From Lonicera japonica (taxonomy: Eukaryota > Streptophyta > Magnoliopsida > Dipsacales > Caprifoliaceae), in the NCBI GenBank assembly GCA_021464415.1, contig CM038468.1, positions 28,446,969-28,510,968 of the forward strand: a stretch of 64,000 nucleotides of DNA, written 5' to 3'. A model generated the notes under the pieces. That model was not told where the DNA came from. It was given only the letters and a program-made list of their open reading frames with translations, and made no database searches. The first letter of the stretch is position 1. Each line of letters begins with the position of its first letter. A program made the position numbers and the translations under genes. This document shows positions 46,446 through 59,367 of the stretch, piece after piece.

Positions 46446-47896
46446 AATGGCAGGTTCATCAAGCCATTAAAAAATGGAGCCTGAAACTCTACCCAACTCG
46501 CAAGGGTCTGTAGTTGATGCATAATCAACTATAGATGACCAACCACTTATTATTTTTAATAGCGCAAGACAAGTAGTCGAGAATAAACCTAAGTTCAGGG
46601 CTCGAGCTTTAACCCTGTTAAAGATACAAGTGGGGTTGAAGTACGATGACTAGAGGCAATTTAACCAATCCATAAACGACGACATGTGGGAAACACTCAA
46701 AAGCTAGTTTAACATCCCCCTCGATATAAAATATGATATTTTGAAAGAGATGGGTGTACAATTGAAAACCTGGAGATGGAACACACAAAATAGGTATTTA
46801 AAGGATTTAGATGCTATCGGAATAATGGCTTTGAAGGACTATGCACCCTTGAAAGAGAGACTTTGGACCGCTCAATGGAATGCTTTCATTGAACGGGAAG
46901 CATCAGACAAAAAGCTTCAACATAGAGGGTTCTTAAAGCAAACATGGCTAATAACATTGATGTCCACTATCTTAGCAGGAAATCATACGTTGAGAAATCT
47001 AAGGAGATGGTATATACATGCGTAATATTGTATATAAATATACATATTCCCTATTCTCCTAATCATTATGATGTGTATGTAGAAAGCGAATGATCGAGAT
47101 TGGCGATCTCCTACTCGTTCTGCGGTGTACTTAAAGTCACGAAAACAATAAAAAAATGGGGAATTGCACCCAAAAGTTGATGAAAAATGTGTAAGTTTTG
47201 AAATATAATATACGAAGTCGTTGTTATACTTAATTTATTGAAAACTTAACATTTTACGATTAAAAGTGAAGGAGTTAAATAGCGGTGAAGGCTCATCAAG
47301 CTAGGTCTCGTTAGAAGATGATGCACTGACCAGGGTTTTTAGAAATGATACCGGAGGAAGGACTCGCAGCGTAGGTCCAGTTTGTAAGAGTAAAGTGAAG
47401 GTTATTCAACCCATTAAGTCGAACATTGATAAAGTTCTTTATATCAATCAAAACTTGGAGAAGGTGGTTTATGGCATGCAGACTCAAATTAGTAACCTTG
47501 TAGAAGCATTTAATAAGTCTCAAAAGTTCTCGTCGCCACTTCATCCGCCATCACCATTTTCTTTGCCTCCACAATTTTCTCCACAACTAAATAATAGTAT
47601 TGGCACACCCTCCCCCTTTTCAACATGTCCTTTAGCAACTCTAAGTCCAACACATACGTCACAACCAACTCATGTTCTTATTAAGGATACTGTGTCAACA
47701 AAGGTCATTGCTAAAGGAGATGTAATTCCAACACTTCGAGGCGAAAAAGTGCATGGGTGCAACATTCAAACCATGAAAGCAAACTCAGTGTTATAAGTGT
47801 AGAGAATAATGAGATTAACACTCGGTTATATCTTGGTTGCCAAGGGTGTGCCATAACCATTGGAGAAGTTGTAAGTGACTTCGTGGTGTGGCCTAC
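46446..47896 (+). pseudogene. Transposase_24-like (Ptta/En/Spm) second gene of the CACTA, cut by a solo LTR
   Basis: Pieces in order: MEPETLPNSQGSVVDA, FRARALTLLKIQVG, LKERLWTAQWNAFIEREASD, then in another frame VHYLSRKSYVEKSKEM with a donor at 47010. The next exon, KANDRDWRSPTRSAVYLKSR to KNGELHPKVDEKC (47083-47190), has a GT donor, and DDALTRVFRNDTGGRTRSVG follows (47320-47380). Then come a coiled-coil-like stretch and a Pro/Ser-rich region (47500-47690) and GCQGCAITIGEVVSDFVVWP, the C-terminal block of this family, ending where the LTR is inserted. Frameshifts and stops break it. After removal of the LTR and one CCTAC the frame continues PTCFLKKSS-stop at 50851. Confidence 0.78.
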
Positions 47897-50850
47897 TGTA
47901 ACATCTTGTATTTGGTTTTCTGTGCCAATTATCCTCTATGGTTCGTTTAAGGCCAAACCTCCGTTTAAGGATTCAAATTTTGCTTCGGAACCTTGGTGGT
48001 TGATCCAACACTTCCAACAAGTCATTTTAATGATACTAAGTATGCATGTGTGGTTAGAACGCATTTCGAGAAGCCGCGGTTGAAATCGGGGGCAAATGGT
48101 AAAGAATTAAACTTTTGCCAAAATTAGTTTTTGGTCAACTTTAAGAGGCCATAACTTTCTTATACGATATCCAAATGACTCTCTGTTTGCTGCCAGAGTT
48201 TCATATCTTTCCCCTCTACAAGTTCCATGTTTGGCCCGAGTTGAGATAACATCGTTTTGAGGGTCAATGGAGCATGGCAAAATGAGAACTTTGTGCATAA
48301 TTTCCTCTGATCGATCAGAGGAAACTCTGATCGATTAGAGAGGAGGCAGCGGATTTTTTTTTTCCATTTTGGACTAGATATTTATGCCTATTTCTCCCCC
48401 TTTCATCCTCATTCATCCCCCACCATTTTATGGGTTAGAGAGAGAGTGGATAGCTCAATTTTGGTGAGATTTGGAGGGATCATTCACCATGCTTCATCAT
48501 AATACAAGTTTATCATCCCCAATCATCATCAACTCATCTTCATTTTCTTCCTTCCCTTGGTTCCACCATTGTTAGGGTTCTTGAGCTTAATTGGGGGTTT
48601 TCAAAATTGGAGCTTTTTCGGCTCGATTCTGCGGCAAATCTTCGAAGGGTTAACTTTACAGAGGTGGGAACAATAATATTTAAACATGTTTTCAAGTTAT
48701 TACAAGTTATTTCTTTCAAATCAAATCAAAATGGGTATTTTACCTATTATTTCAAAAATAGCATGTTCATAGGGATTGGGTTGATGTTCTTGCATTCTTT
48801 TGGTTAAATTGTAACTTACATACCTCCAATTTAATGATTCTTAAAGAATCCCCCATTAATTGTTGTTATAATTGAAGATTGATATGAAACCCATTTAAAC
48901 GTATATGTTAACTGATAAGAAATTGGAATACGCATATATACTAATAAATTAGTGGGTTTAAAGTATGATTTGCCAATGATTACTCATGTCTATGATATTA
49001 TTGATGTACTTAAGCTACTAGTTCATTATTTATGAGATTTGTTGGAAACTTGACGGTCCATAACTGTGCCGAGCAGGCTTATAATGTACTTTTGAATTGA
49101 AAAATGTATGGAAAACCATTGGGGGTACTTTATATTGAATCTAAGTATTATGAATAATGAGTTATACTTGGCTTGGTGCCAATTTGGCAAATTATTGTGA
49201 AACTCTCCAATCGGTGAAACTAGTGAATAAATTTCTTAACTGAGCAACTAGTTGACGAACATGGCGAACCTGGCTTAAGTACAACAATGATATTTTCTAT
49301 ATGATGATTCAAGAAATATATGTTTCGATATTTATACAGTTTAAGAGTATTTCGAATATATATACACGATTTACGTACTAAAGCTTATGGATAAATGTTT
49401 GGTATATAAAATATGACGAAAGTTAACTATACGATTCGATATCTATACAATACATAGTTTTATGATTATAGCATTTGCTATGCCCATTGAATAGCCTAGT
49501 AGACATGTCGGTATTTTATATATGTAGACCGTATATGTTTTTGGTAAACGTAATTACTACAATTTACTTGATATATATATATATATATATACTATTTTCA
49601 TAAACTATATTATTTTGAGTATGGACAGGAACTAATGGTCCATGGGGTTGACTTAGCCTTGGTGGCTACATACCCTTGTCCGTGTAGAGGGACCCTGCTA
49701 TATTAGCGGCATACTTTATGATCCTTGTAGAGGGACCCCGCTTTGGGAGCGGCATACTCTATGGTCCAGCTAGGGGGACTGCGCGAGGCGCCATACCCTG
49801 CACATCTAGGTGGTCCATGGGGGGACCTAGCCTTGGGGGGCTGCATACCCTAGCCTTGGGGGCTTAGATCGCGATCGATGTGCACAGTCGAAAAAATCCT
49901 AGATGTTGGATATAAGATAAATGGATATGAGATAGACAGATGTGAGATAGACTGACATGAGATTGTGATTAAAAGATTAGTGCCTACGCTCACTTTGTTG
50001 TTCTATTTATCGATGATACTATTTCATTATTATATCTATGGTTGATATTATATTGGTATTTTACTTGTATCTTGGTGATATGTACTTTGTCTATCACTTA
50101 CTTTTATTTCATTGATATGTAACCTACTATTTTCACGGGGTTCGGATGGCACTCGGAGTGCATTGTATATAAAATGTTTTTCATTGAATTACTATTTATA
50201 AAGAGTGATAGAAATGGAACTTACGTATAAGTTTAATGTATATCCAATTACTTTCATTATCTCACGTCGCATGTGTTTTCAAAAAATATACATTCTTACG
50301 CAAATCCTTATAGTTCCCACTGAGCTCGTGTTTGGCTCACTCCTATTTTCCAAACCAGTTTTGTAGGTACTTCCATGGGATGGCGCGAGTGCAAAGTCTA
50401 GAACCTCTGTTATGCCATAGACTACTTATAGTTGCTTATAGATGACTTAGCATGCATGTATTTAGTAGAATTGTATAATTTATATACTTAACTTGTATAT
50501 TTTTTTATTCATAAGAGATGTAAAGCCTTTTAAGTTAACTTTGGGACCTCATTGGAAGGATTGATTTATATGGATTTATTTGATATCTATATGATTGTAA
50601 CTTTGAAGATGTGGGGCTAGAATTCTAGTCAAAATTTTATTTTATTATTTGCAGGTTTGGATTTATCAACTTTATAGACTCCACATGCCAATTTTTTTCT
50701 TAAAATAAGGCTTTACATATATATATATATATATATATTTCTTATTATATAAGTTTTAGATTATGCTCTTCAAACCCACCGTCATGTACTGCATTGTGAT
50801 TAACCGGGTCTTGGAGATCTAAACCTCATAACGGGATTCGGGGCGTTACA
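47897..50850 (+). mobile_element. Solo LTR (probable Ty3/gypsy), 2954 bp, TSD CCTAC
   Basis: TGTAACATCTTGTATTTGG to CGGGGCGTTACA with CCTAC at 47892-47896 and 50851-50855. No gag-pol sequence inside. It has a promoter-like part near 48380-48560 and a GC-rich tract with repeated GGGGACCTAGCCTTGGGG / GGCATACTCTATGGTCC-type units (49625-49870). The segment CCCACTGAGCTCGTGTTTGG, CTCACTCC, then GTAGGTACTTCCATGGGATG is related to the LTR at 18321-20476 in opposite orientation. TA microsatellites lie at about 49569-49592 and 50718-50740. Confidence 0.88.
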
Positions 50851-51148
50851 CCTACATGTTTCCTTAAAAAATCTAGTTAAACTTTAAATAGCATATTTAA
50901 CACTTAACAAGTCCTACTACGTACTTAAGCTTGGATCAGTTATTTATTGACTTTAATTAACTTTTAGTAATCTTTTGCGGACTTGTGCTTAAATTTAAAT
51001 TATGTACTTAAATGTTGGATTCGTAGTAATTTGGGATATGTACTTAAATGTTGGATTTTTGATAATTTTTTGTGGACCTATTAAATTTGGGTTATGTACT
51101 TGTGACTTTTAACTTTTATTAATCATGTAGTGTGGTGTAGTTATACAA

Positions 51149-51310
51149 ATGGCTTACTTGGCATACGTGGTATTCAACGGTCTATGTCCAGGTGTGTACA
51201 CTTCTTGGCATGAAACACATGCTCAAGTAAATGGATATCGAGGGGCCATGTATCAAGAACAAATGTGCCATGACTACGTAACATCAGGTGATATCTCTTT
51301 TGTGCAATAA
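51149..51310 (+). CDS. Short ORF with RNase H1 N-terminal (viroplasmin-like) domain
   Basis: 53 residues: MAYLAYVVFNGLCPGVYTSW, then HETHAQVNGYRGAMYQ. This matches the small hybrid-binding domain at the N-terminus of eukaryotic RNase H1 (also called the caulimovirus VI or viroplasmin domain), with the signature YxVxxGxxPGVYxSWxExxxQVxGxxGAxYxxF. It lies in the CACTA-type element downstream of the Transposase_24-like gene, after an AG acceptor (TGGTGTAG, 51140), so it may be an exon of an element-encoded protein. No RNase H catalytic domain was seen nearby. It is not evidence of an integrated virus. Confidence 0.6.
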   Translation: MAYLAYVVFNGLCPGVYTSWHETHAQVNGYRGAMYQEQMCHDYVTSGDISFVQ

Positions 51311-53640
51311 CCCCTACATGTGTTCCCACTACCCGTTGATACATGGTTTAGGTTTCGAATGGTTTGCTACTTGTTCATGGCATTTCATATTATGATAGTG
51401 TTGGTTAAATACTTTCATTAATTCATATTTATCTATTTAATTATATATATAATTATCTCCTTACTTATACATGTCTTTTTCCTTTATTGCAAGGTTTACA
51501 CGATAAAAGATAAACTTAGGTGCATGTTTGGTGTAGGCGATGATAATAATTATGTATATGCCTCAAGTATATCAAATGTAATCTTCCTTTCATAGTGGAA
51601 TAAATTCAACTCCAATTGTTTGTGGCTTTTTATTTTTTCAATTGTAAAATGATTACTTTTCATTACAAAAACATATTTTATCTTCGAAATAACAAAGTAT
51701 CAATATTATTTATGTTGAAAACTTATGGTCATACATTACGTAAAAACATATCATAGCTTATCCGCGGACAATTGGAGTCGTATTTTGGGATATTTGGGGG
51801 AGATTCCAATATTATGATCTTAGATAATTAGTGAGGCTATAAAATCTGAGCCTAGTAATTCATTTTTAATCCACTTGGGAGCTGTTTTTGTCCAAAGAAA
51901 GTATGCGAGTCTGATAGCGAGGTAAAGTGTTAATATTATTTATGTTGAAAACTTATGATAATATTTTACGTAAAGACACATCATATTCTGCATCTTATTT
52001 TAGGGTTTTCAATCAGAAGATGACCATTACATAGCCACACCAATAAGTAAATGCATTAAACCTCACTGTCATTTGTTGCAATGTTTTCTGAAATTTGGCC
52101 TTCGAATAACAATACTTCTTTTGGCAGTAAAACCAAAGGCTTTAGACTGAGCAAATAAAGATGATCCACTTTGACAGTCCCTAAACCAATCAGGTTAATT
52201 TCTATTCCATATTTAACATTTTAACTTTATCTGTGGTAATATTATTTTAAGTAGTGTAGAGTGTGTGTTTTACCTTCTTGAATTTCTTATCCATTCATTC
52301 ATACTAGTCCCCGAAAATATAGTCTCTGAAAAACCGAGAAATCAAAAGTAAATATATCCATACATAGATACATACGTGCGTACTGTACGTTTCTCTCTTG
52401 AATTTTTTTCTTGGCAGCAATGGGTTATTTTTGTTCTTCAAACTTTCTTCCAAAAGGTAATGTTAAATTTTAACTCATTTATTTATACCTAAAACTTATT
52501 ACTTTCCATTAATGAAACTCAGTTCGGTTTTGCTTATAAATTTATAGTGAGAATGAAAATGAAATTGGATTTTGAACATCATTTACTAATTTTGTGTGCT
52601 TATTCTAAAAAAAAAAAAACAGAAAACCCCTATTAACTATAAGATAAGGTACTGGGTTGTCACCAACATTGGTTAAGCTGCTTAGATAATTGCTAAGGTT
52701 GTTTGTTATCCACTTGATGTTGTCAAGAAAGAGTTCCATATTAATGGATTTTATATACTCATATTGATTTATTGATGCATTTATATACTCAATTCTTTAG
52801 ATGCACAATAGCAATTCATATTGATTTATCTGGTTGGCCTCCTTTTACACAATTTTTTTTTCATTATTTAAATGCATTATATATGCTCATTAGATTTTTA
52901 CTAGGATATGATATATTTCCTTCAAATGTAGAGCTTGTTTTAACAGCATTAAAATTTTCCTATTTTTGCCCCTCTATTATTTCAATGATTCTCAAGATCA
53001 GTATATAAATAATGTTTCAAGGGAAGGGTTTAACTGGCTCAACAAAACTGGACTTGAAAAGCACTTGACTTGCTGTGCTGATTGTTCAAACAATTTCACT
53101 AGAGAAGCTTAAAGAATAGCTAGTGAGCAATATTCATGAAAATGAGTCTACCATAATTTCCTCAAACTCCAGCTTGCCTTCACGGCTCCAACAGTACAAG
53201 GAACATAATTGAAAGCAGACCATCGATGTTTAAGTCTCAAACAGTTCGATAAAATGCCTCGATGAAATATGTGTTCCTCAAAACTAATGTAGAACAAAGT
53301 CTAACATTCCCTTTGTTTGATATTTTTGACAGACAGGAATATGAGAAAGTTAAAAGTCTATGCAAGAAATATCAATTTGCAGCTCTGTTCATAAATAGCC
53401 TCACTTTCTTCACAAGACCATTCATTTTTCTCTGCCTTCATCCTCTGTTTCCATGGCTTTAAAGTTGCATCAAAGGCTTGTGAATTGGTAGGATTACAGG
53501 TCAATTTGCAGCTCTGATGATATTTTAGTTGGTATTGTGAACTTGAGATTCGAGAATTATTGTGAATATTGATTTGATTGGATTGCAATGTAAATATATT
53601 ATAAATATTGATAGGATTACAGGTGAAATAAAAATTGGTT
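51311..53640. other. No gene recognised within the right half of the second CACTA
   Basis: Weak coding-like traces (for example TIKDKLRCMFGVGDDNNYVY near 51500) might be further exons of the element. A segment with AATATTATTTATGTTGAAAA occurs twice, at about 51691 and 51930, each followed by CTTATG...ACGTAAA...CATATCATA-type sequence, indicating an internal duplication of about 240 bp. Confidence 0.4.
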
Positions 53641-54066
53641 TTTCATTTTTCATAATTATTTTTTTAAAAATAATTCAAAACTTGTGACTGCAAAAAACAG
53701 TCACAATTTTGTGACTAATTTATCATTGCCAATCGGATGATCATTGTGACTGATAGTAACAGTCACAAAACAAAATTCTCGTGACTACCTTAAATAGTCA
53801 CAATAGTTGTGACTAATTTATGACTGACAAAAACAGTAGCATAATAATTTTTTGTGAATGCTTTGAGCAGTAATAATGTTAATTCTTGTGATTGCCATTA
53901 ACAGTCATAATAAGCATTTGTGACTACCTTTAATAGTCGGTTAGGAAGGTCATATATTTGCTACTTGTGATTGCTTTGTGACTGTTTTTGGTAGTCAAAA
54001 AGAACATTGTGACTGGTATTTTTGTAACTGCCATTTGTGACTGTTTTTGGCAGTCACAAAACAATG

Positions 54067-54356
54067 ACAGAGTCCTCAACAATGTTTGTCATCCTTTTTA
54101 TTATTCTTTTATTTGTTGTTTTAAATTTAGTAACTTCCTTATTGAAAAAGGATAATTAACTAAATTTGAATATTTACAAACTTTTAAAGAGGCTATAAAC
54201 TAGTTTGAAAATGTAGAATTGCTGTTAATGGTATAATATTTTATGACACCCAATTCTTTGTGCGATTAGCAACATTTCATTGAGTACTTTTAATCTGGTG
54301 ATTATAATTCTCATGCTAGGCGTGCTTTTTTGAACTGCAACTTTATTCATAAATGC

Positions 54357-54393
<37 letters not shown>

Positions 54394-57110
54394 ATTCAAT
54401 GTAGGTGCATTGCTGGGTACGTAATCCAAATGAAAATTTGTCCCTATGAGTGAGCTGAATAAAGATTGGGAATTTTTCGCCAATCCATTGTTTTTTATCT
54501 AAGGCTTGTAGACCACCTTGATGTGATCCTTCTTATGCAGGGTAGTTTGCCTCCTATTATTGTAATTCTAACAACTAAATTTACATAACAATATTGTTAT
54601 TTGAATTGCCAAATTTGAATTTTGATTAATTTAAAGATCATGTTTATTGAATAATAAGTAATCGATAATACTTGTGTTATTTTATGCAATGCCTTGTATC
54701 ATATAACTTGTATATATTCTTGAATGTAGACACGTCAAAATTTAATTTATTTGTTGGTAATACAATCATTTTTTTTAATTATATTTTTTAATTTTTTCTA
54801 ACGGACCAAAACCATAAAAAGCTTAATTGTTGTATGTTAGTATTTTTTTTTCTCAACATCACACTAAAAGACCATTAAAAAAACTACAAAAATTGTTAGA
54901 AATTTAAATTTTTATCGCACCTACCATGTATTAGGAGAAACTATCTTACGGAAATCAACCATGAGCAAAATTACTTTTTGTAATGCTTACATTTAAATTA
55001 CTCAGATATGACCGTTAGCAAATTATCAATATCATATCCGTGAGTAATTTAGCAACATCATTTTCTATCACCGAACCTACTAGGTGTGTTTGCTTAAAAT
55101 TTTGAAAAATGATTAAAAATACTAGTAAATTTATGCAATGTTAGAAAATGAGACTAATGATTTGGTTTAATATTTATTACTTTTTCGGTTTGTTCGTAGA
55201 ATCCAAATCTTTAGGTGACCGGGGAGAATTTTCTAGGTAAAAGGAGAAAAAAATAGAAAACATCTTATCAAATATACATTTACCCCCAAATATTTATTTA
55301 ATACTGAATCTACCCTCAGATATTAATTTATTTAGTACGACATATATGAGATTTTAATTTTTGGGGAAAAGTTGTCTGTGGACTTGAGCGTGTTAACATA
55401 CTCCCAATCCTCGTAACAAGGAGGTCTCAAGTTTAATTGTATTGTATAAGAAAAGGTTTTGTAATGAATTTAATATTTTGTATTACATTTAGGATTCGTT
55501 TGATAGGAACATAAAAAATAAAAAGAAAAATAACTAATTTAGGTGAGAAGATGAAAAATAAATTGAGGGATGTGGTAAGACAAGAACTTAAAATAAGTTG
55601 AGGGATGTGGTAAGATAAGAAAAATAAGTTATTTTTATTTTCATTTTTCGTTGTTACTATCAAACGGAGCCTTACTTATTATAATTATCACAGACCATCC
55701 AAAAAAAAATGTTTAATGTTACACTTTACTATTTATATATATATATATAAGACAAGAACTTAAAATATTCTGCAAAAAGATAAAAGAATACAAAGATTTT
55801 TTTTTTCTTGATTTTGATAAGGAGGGTGATTTATTTTTTTATTCAACATTTTTTTTGTGGGCTCATAAAATGCTACCAGCCCAGCCCCTATCTTTTTTTT
55901 GAAAATGTGCAATTATAGCATTACCCAATTCTTTTGCCCAACTAACCCTCTAATTTAGCCCATAAGTTGTCAGCTTTCAGCCTGTCCATTAATTTCTCTA
56001 AATGACCTGAAGGCAAAGGCCCAATACCTCTTTTTTTATTTTTTGGTCTTTAAGGTTGTCTTTTTCAATTTACGCGCATTTTGGCTAATTCTTTCTTAAA
56101 TTCCTAACTCCTCACAGGAATCACATCTTGGTCGACAAGAAGAAGGAACACTTTCTTTATAGTATAATTTTTTTGTGTAAAAACAATAAAGTTTTTGATG
56201 TAGAAGCTAGTATATTCTGTTGCTTAAATATACATTTTTATTTTATATTTTCATGTTATCTTTCTTCAATACTTCTCTCTTCTTCCTCCTCCTCCTCCTT
56301 TTTTTTATATATCTTTTTCTTATTTTTTGTTTGGAAATTCTTGATTCTCAAAAATTAAGAATAGCATATATATTCTTCAATTTAAAAATAAAGTTTTTAA
56401 AAGTATTGATGCAATGAAACCCATTTCTCAAAATCTTTTAAAAATCCCATTTAAGTATGAAATGAAGTAATTTTATTTTATAAGTTCATATCTGGAAAGT
56501 TAGTTGCAAGTGTTTGTGTTCATTTTTTATGTATTTGAAACTAAAATGAAAATTTACATAAGATTTTGAACTATTTGAGCATATATAATGTTCTACAAAT
56601 TTTAGTCTTGAAATAAAAAGTACTCAAAAAAAATATAAATAACAGTTAGAGAATCTCAAAGCTATTATTGAAAATTAAGCCAATAACCTTATAACACATT
56701 GCATCATGGACTAGGAGCGGAAGGGAGGGTGGTGATGTCAAAAGCTACCGCCGGAAATCGAGAATGAAATCTATAGATTTCCTTCAATTGTTTAAAATAA
56801 AATACACGAACATTTATTTAATGAAATCACGAATTAAGAGTGGTGCTTATTTGCACACATAATCAACATTTCAAATTTTACGATAGTAAAAGTGTTTTTT
56901 CATTAACTATTGATTATGTTAAAATTAGTGCTCCCGTACTAATCATGAAGATGAACTAATAAACACAAAATGCTTGTGTGCGTTATTTCTAGAAATTTTG
57001 TAAATGTATTTATTTTTAAAATTTAAAAGTGAAATTTAATTTGTAGTAGTAGTCATATTCTAAAATTTTGTATGACGCTTCGTCCATTCAAACATCAAAG
57101 CATGTGACAT
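54067..57110. other. AT-rich intergenic DNA
   Basis: No gene seen. A TA microsatellite occupies 54360-54389. The open frames near 56128-56417 are T-rich low-complexity sequence (poly-Ser/Phe/Leu runs) and are not credible proteins. It holds the MITE at 55492-55671. Confidence 0.5.
55492..55671. mobile_element. Tourist-like MITE, 180 bp, TSD TTA
   Basis: Ends GGATTCGTTTGATAGGAACA and, as complement, GGCTCCGTTTGATAGTAACA, with TTA on both sides (55489-55491 and 55672-55674), as for PIF/Harbinger-derived Tourist elements. A segment with TTGAGGGATGTGGTAAGA is duplicated in tandem inside. Related by its ends to 61107-61381. Confidence 0.8.
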
Positions 57111-57116
57111 TCACTT

Positions 57117-58380
57117 TATTTTGATACTCATAAATTATAACCTAAATAATCCCATCCATTGTACTTTTTTTAAAAAAAAAGAAAAGAAAAAAAGAAATAG
57201 GATTTAACCCAGTTTGATGAGTGTGTTTTTACTTAGACCCATCCCAATTTCAAAGTTAGGATTTAGTCCATTTTTTGGTTTTGCCTCAACTATTTTGCAT
57301 TTGGCCCTGTTAATATATTTTTAAAAATAAAAATTATTATATTCTAAATTATTAATTGTAGCATGACCGTATTGCCCTTATTTAATAATTACGGTAATTC
57401 CAGTTTTCTCTCAACTTATTGATTGGGTGTTACTAGTGAGCATAAAATTTAAACTTTTGAGATAATTACAAAAAAGTCAAATTTTCAACCAACTAATTAA
57501 CAACACAATCGTTTCTAAATCATTAATGATATTCTAAGCAGCACATTTTAGGGTATTTGAGTTCCTTGGTGGCTTGACCTTATGGAGTTAATCTAGTGGT
57601 TCACTAAGTCCTTGTGAAGGACGATCTATTTAGCAGAAAATCCTGTGTTCAAATCTCTCCGAGTGCAATTGTTAAAATAAAACTAAAATGTTTCCTTGTG
57701 GCCTTATCAATCTTTTTGGACAAAATAATAGAGTTAATATTTGGAAGGATACCACCATGTGGAATGGTAAACCATCTAGCAACTTTCCAAGTTCATCATT
57801 CCTTACGGCCAATAGAACATATCTTGGTATTATTATGTTCTTGATTTCTTGTTACTATCTTTAAAAGATGTCTTAAATAATATCTTAATGTCAAACCATT
57901 ATTTTTGTTTATATATATATATATATTTCATATTTTAATTGCAATTTTATAATTTATTTTGTAATAAAAGTTACACATTAAAAATGTATGAATCAAGTCC
58001 TATCGAACAAGACCCATTTTACATATAAAATTATTAATTTATTTTTTATTTTTTATTTTTTATGAATTTATTAATATATAGATAATTTCTTGGCAATTCC
58101 ATTGAAGTCGTTTTTGTAAGACTTATCTATCAAGAGAATTTTTTATGCCACATAAAAAAAATATGTTTACATATCAATGGTCAAGAGATATCCGATCCAT
58201 TTTTATATTAGAGATGCTCTTGGCCTTGATATTGAGACCACATAATTCTTAGCTCAAGATATCTCCCACAAAATTTTTATTTTATTTGACTTAGCTTACC
58301 CATTATAGTATTTCTTTATTTTGATACGTATATACTCATAAGATTAAAACCTAAATAATCCCATCCATTGTAAATTTTTT
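57117..58380. repeat. Direct repeat pair about 1.2 kb apart
   Basis: ACCTAAATAATCCCATCCAT preceded by TTATTTTGATAC...TCATAA occurs at 57117-57172 and again at 58318-58380 in the same orientation. The following sequence is also loosely similar. This suggests an old segmental duplication; retroelement ends were not found. No gene between them. Confidence 0.55.
57575..57720 (+). repeat. SINE-like sequence with pol III box motifs
   Basis: TTAATCTAGTGGTTC resembles an A box and GTGTTCAAATCTC a B box, about 50 bp apart, as in tRNA-derived plant SINEs. The tail is not clear. No tRNA fold or CCA-adjacent stem was seen, so it is not a tRNA gene. Confidence 0.3.
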
Positions 58381-58974
58381 CTAATGATTATAATGCGAAA
58401 AGACCCTAATTTTTGGAATGTGTTTAATTTAGTCGAAGATTTAAAATAAAATAAAATTAGTATGTTACAATTTCAATTTGTCTGTTTTATTTAGAGAAAA
58501 AATTACACTTTGTACACCTTAAATAACATAATCTTGACATATTGTAATACTTTTTTTTTCAATACAAAACATGCAAACATCCAAATGGTTCGAAAGACGT
58601 AGAGAGACGGGCATAGAACTCAAACTTAGGCGCTTTTTGTGAATACTCACATCTTCTATCACTTGAGTTTAAGTCCACATAATTTATTGTAATACTTAAA
58701 TATAGATATTTTTTTATCTTATTTTAATATGCTATAATATCAAAAGAAGACGTATAACTGTGCATCAAAATTAATTGTTGGCCTCTTTAACATTAAATTG
58801 TGGCTCTGCCTCGATATTGGTGTTTTATTATGCCTATTTTTCAACATGAAAATTCAACTTTATACGCTAAAAAAGGCACCCATAATTTCATAACGGTCAA
58901 TCTTAAATGATCATTGCCAAGTTTTGTGAATCAGTGGTCTCGTGGAGTGTTTATTTCACATCCTACAAACATGT

Positions 58975-59367
58975 GCATTTGTATGCCTAAATAATTTTTC
59001 TTTTTATTTATTCTCACGAGATATTTTTACGCATATTAAATATAAGATTAATTTTTGTTTACGAATTTGAGATTGTAGCTTACCACAATAATTTTATATT
59101 AATCATTGTCTCCAAACTATTCGCCTTAACATGTATTAATTATATGGTGTATGAAGTATTCGACCACCTCTTGTATGTGCGTGGTTAAATAATCAAATGC
59201 ATTAAATTTTTGTTTTCTTTTTCTCACAAGGTGTTTTTACAGCATAAATATAGGACTAATTTTTATTGACCTCTGAGTTTGTCACTGATCACAATAATTT
59301 TGTATTTGTCACGGTCTCTAAATAATGTGTCCCAACATATATTATATAGTGTACAAACTACTAGAAC
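58975..59367. repeat. Tandem duplication, about 210 bp x 2, second copy interrupted
   Basis: Unit 1 (about 58975-59195) and unit 2 (about 59196 onward) share TTTTTCTTTTT, TCTCAC.A.G, ATTAATTTTTGTTTAC / ACTAATTTTTATTGAC, CACAATAATTTT.TATT and TGTCTCCAAAC / GGTCTCTAAAT. Unit 2 stops at 59367 at a hAT-like element and resumes at 60104 with CACCTTTTATATACGCGTGG, matching CACCTCTTGTATGTGCGTGG of unit 1. Confidence 0.7.

Larger units (their letters stand above)
42680..54066. mobile_element. Second CACTA-type element, decayed
   Basis: Identified from its coding content (TNP2, DUF4216-like and Transposase_24-like parts, all plus strand) and from subterminal GTGACTG/CAGTCAC motifs repeated at 42684-42880 and 53685-54066 in both orientations. 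The last motif on the right is TTTGGCAGTCACAAAACAATG. I could not find intact CACTA termini or a 3-bp duplication, so borders are approximate. A 2954-bp solo LTR lies inside. Confidence 0.7.

Noticed and set aside
51149..51310. Integrated caulimovirus suggested by the viroplasmin-like domain
   Set aside because: Only the small domain shared with RNase H1 is present; no movement protein, coat, protease or reverse transcriptase of that virus family was seen, and the context is a CACTA-type element.
56128..56417. Two overlapping plus-strand frames with poly-Ser and poly-Leu runs
   Set aside because: They come from a TTC/TCC-rich low-complexity tract.
57575..57720. tRNA gene suggested by A and B box motifs
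   Set aside because: No acceptor or anticodon stem can be drawn; it is better seen as a SINE-like sequence.
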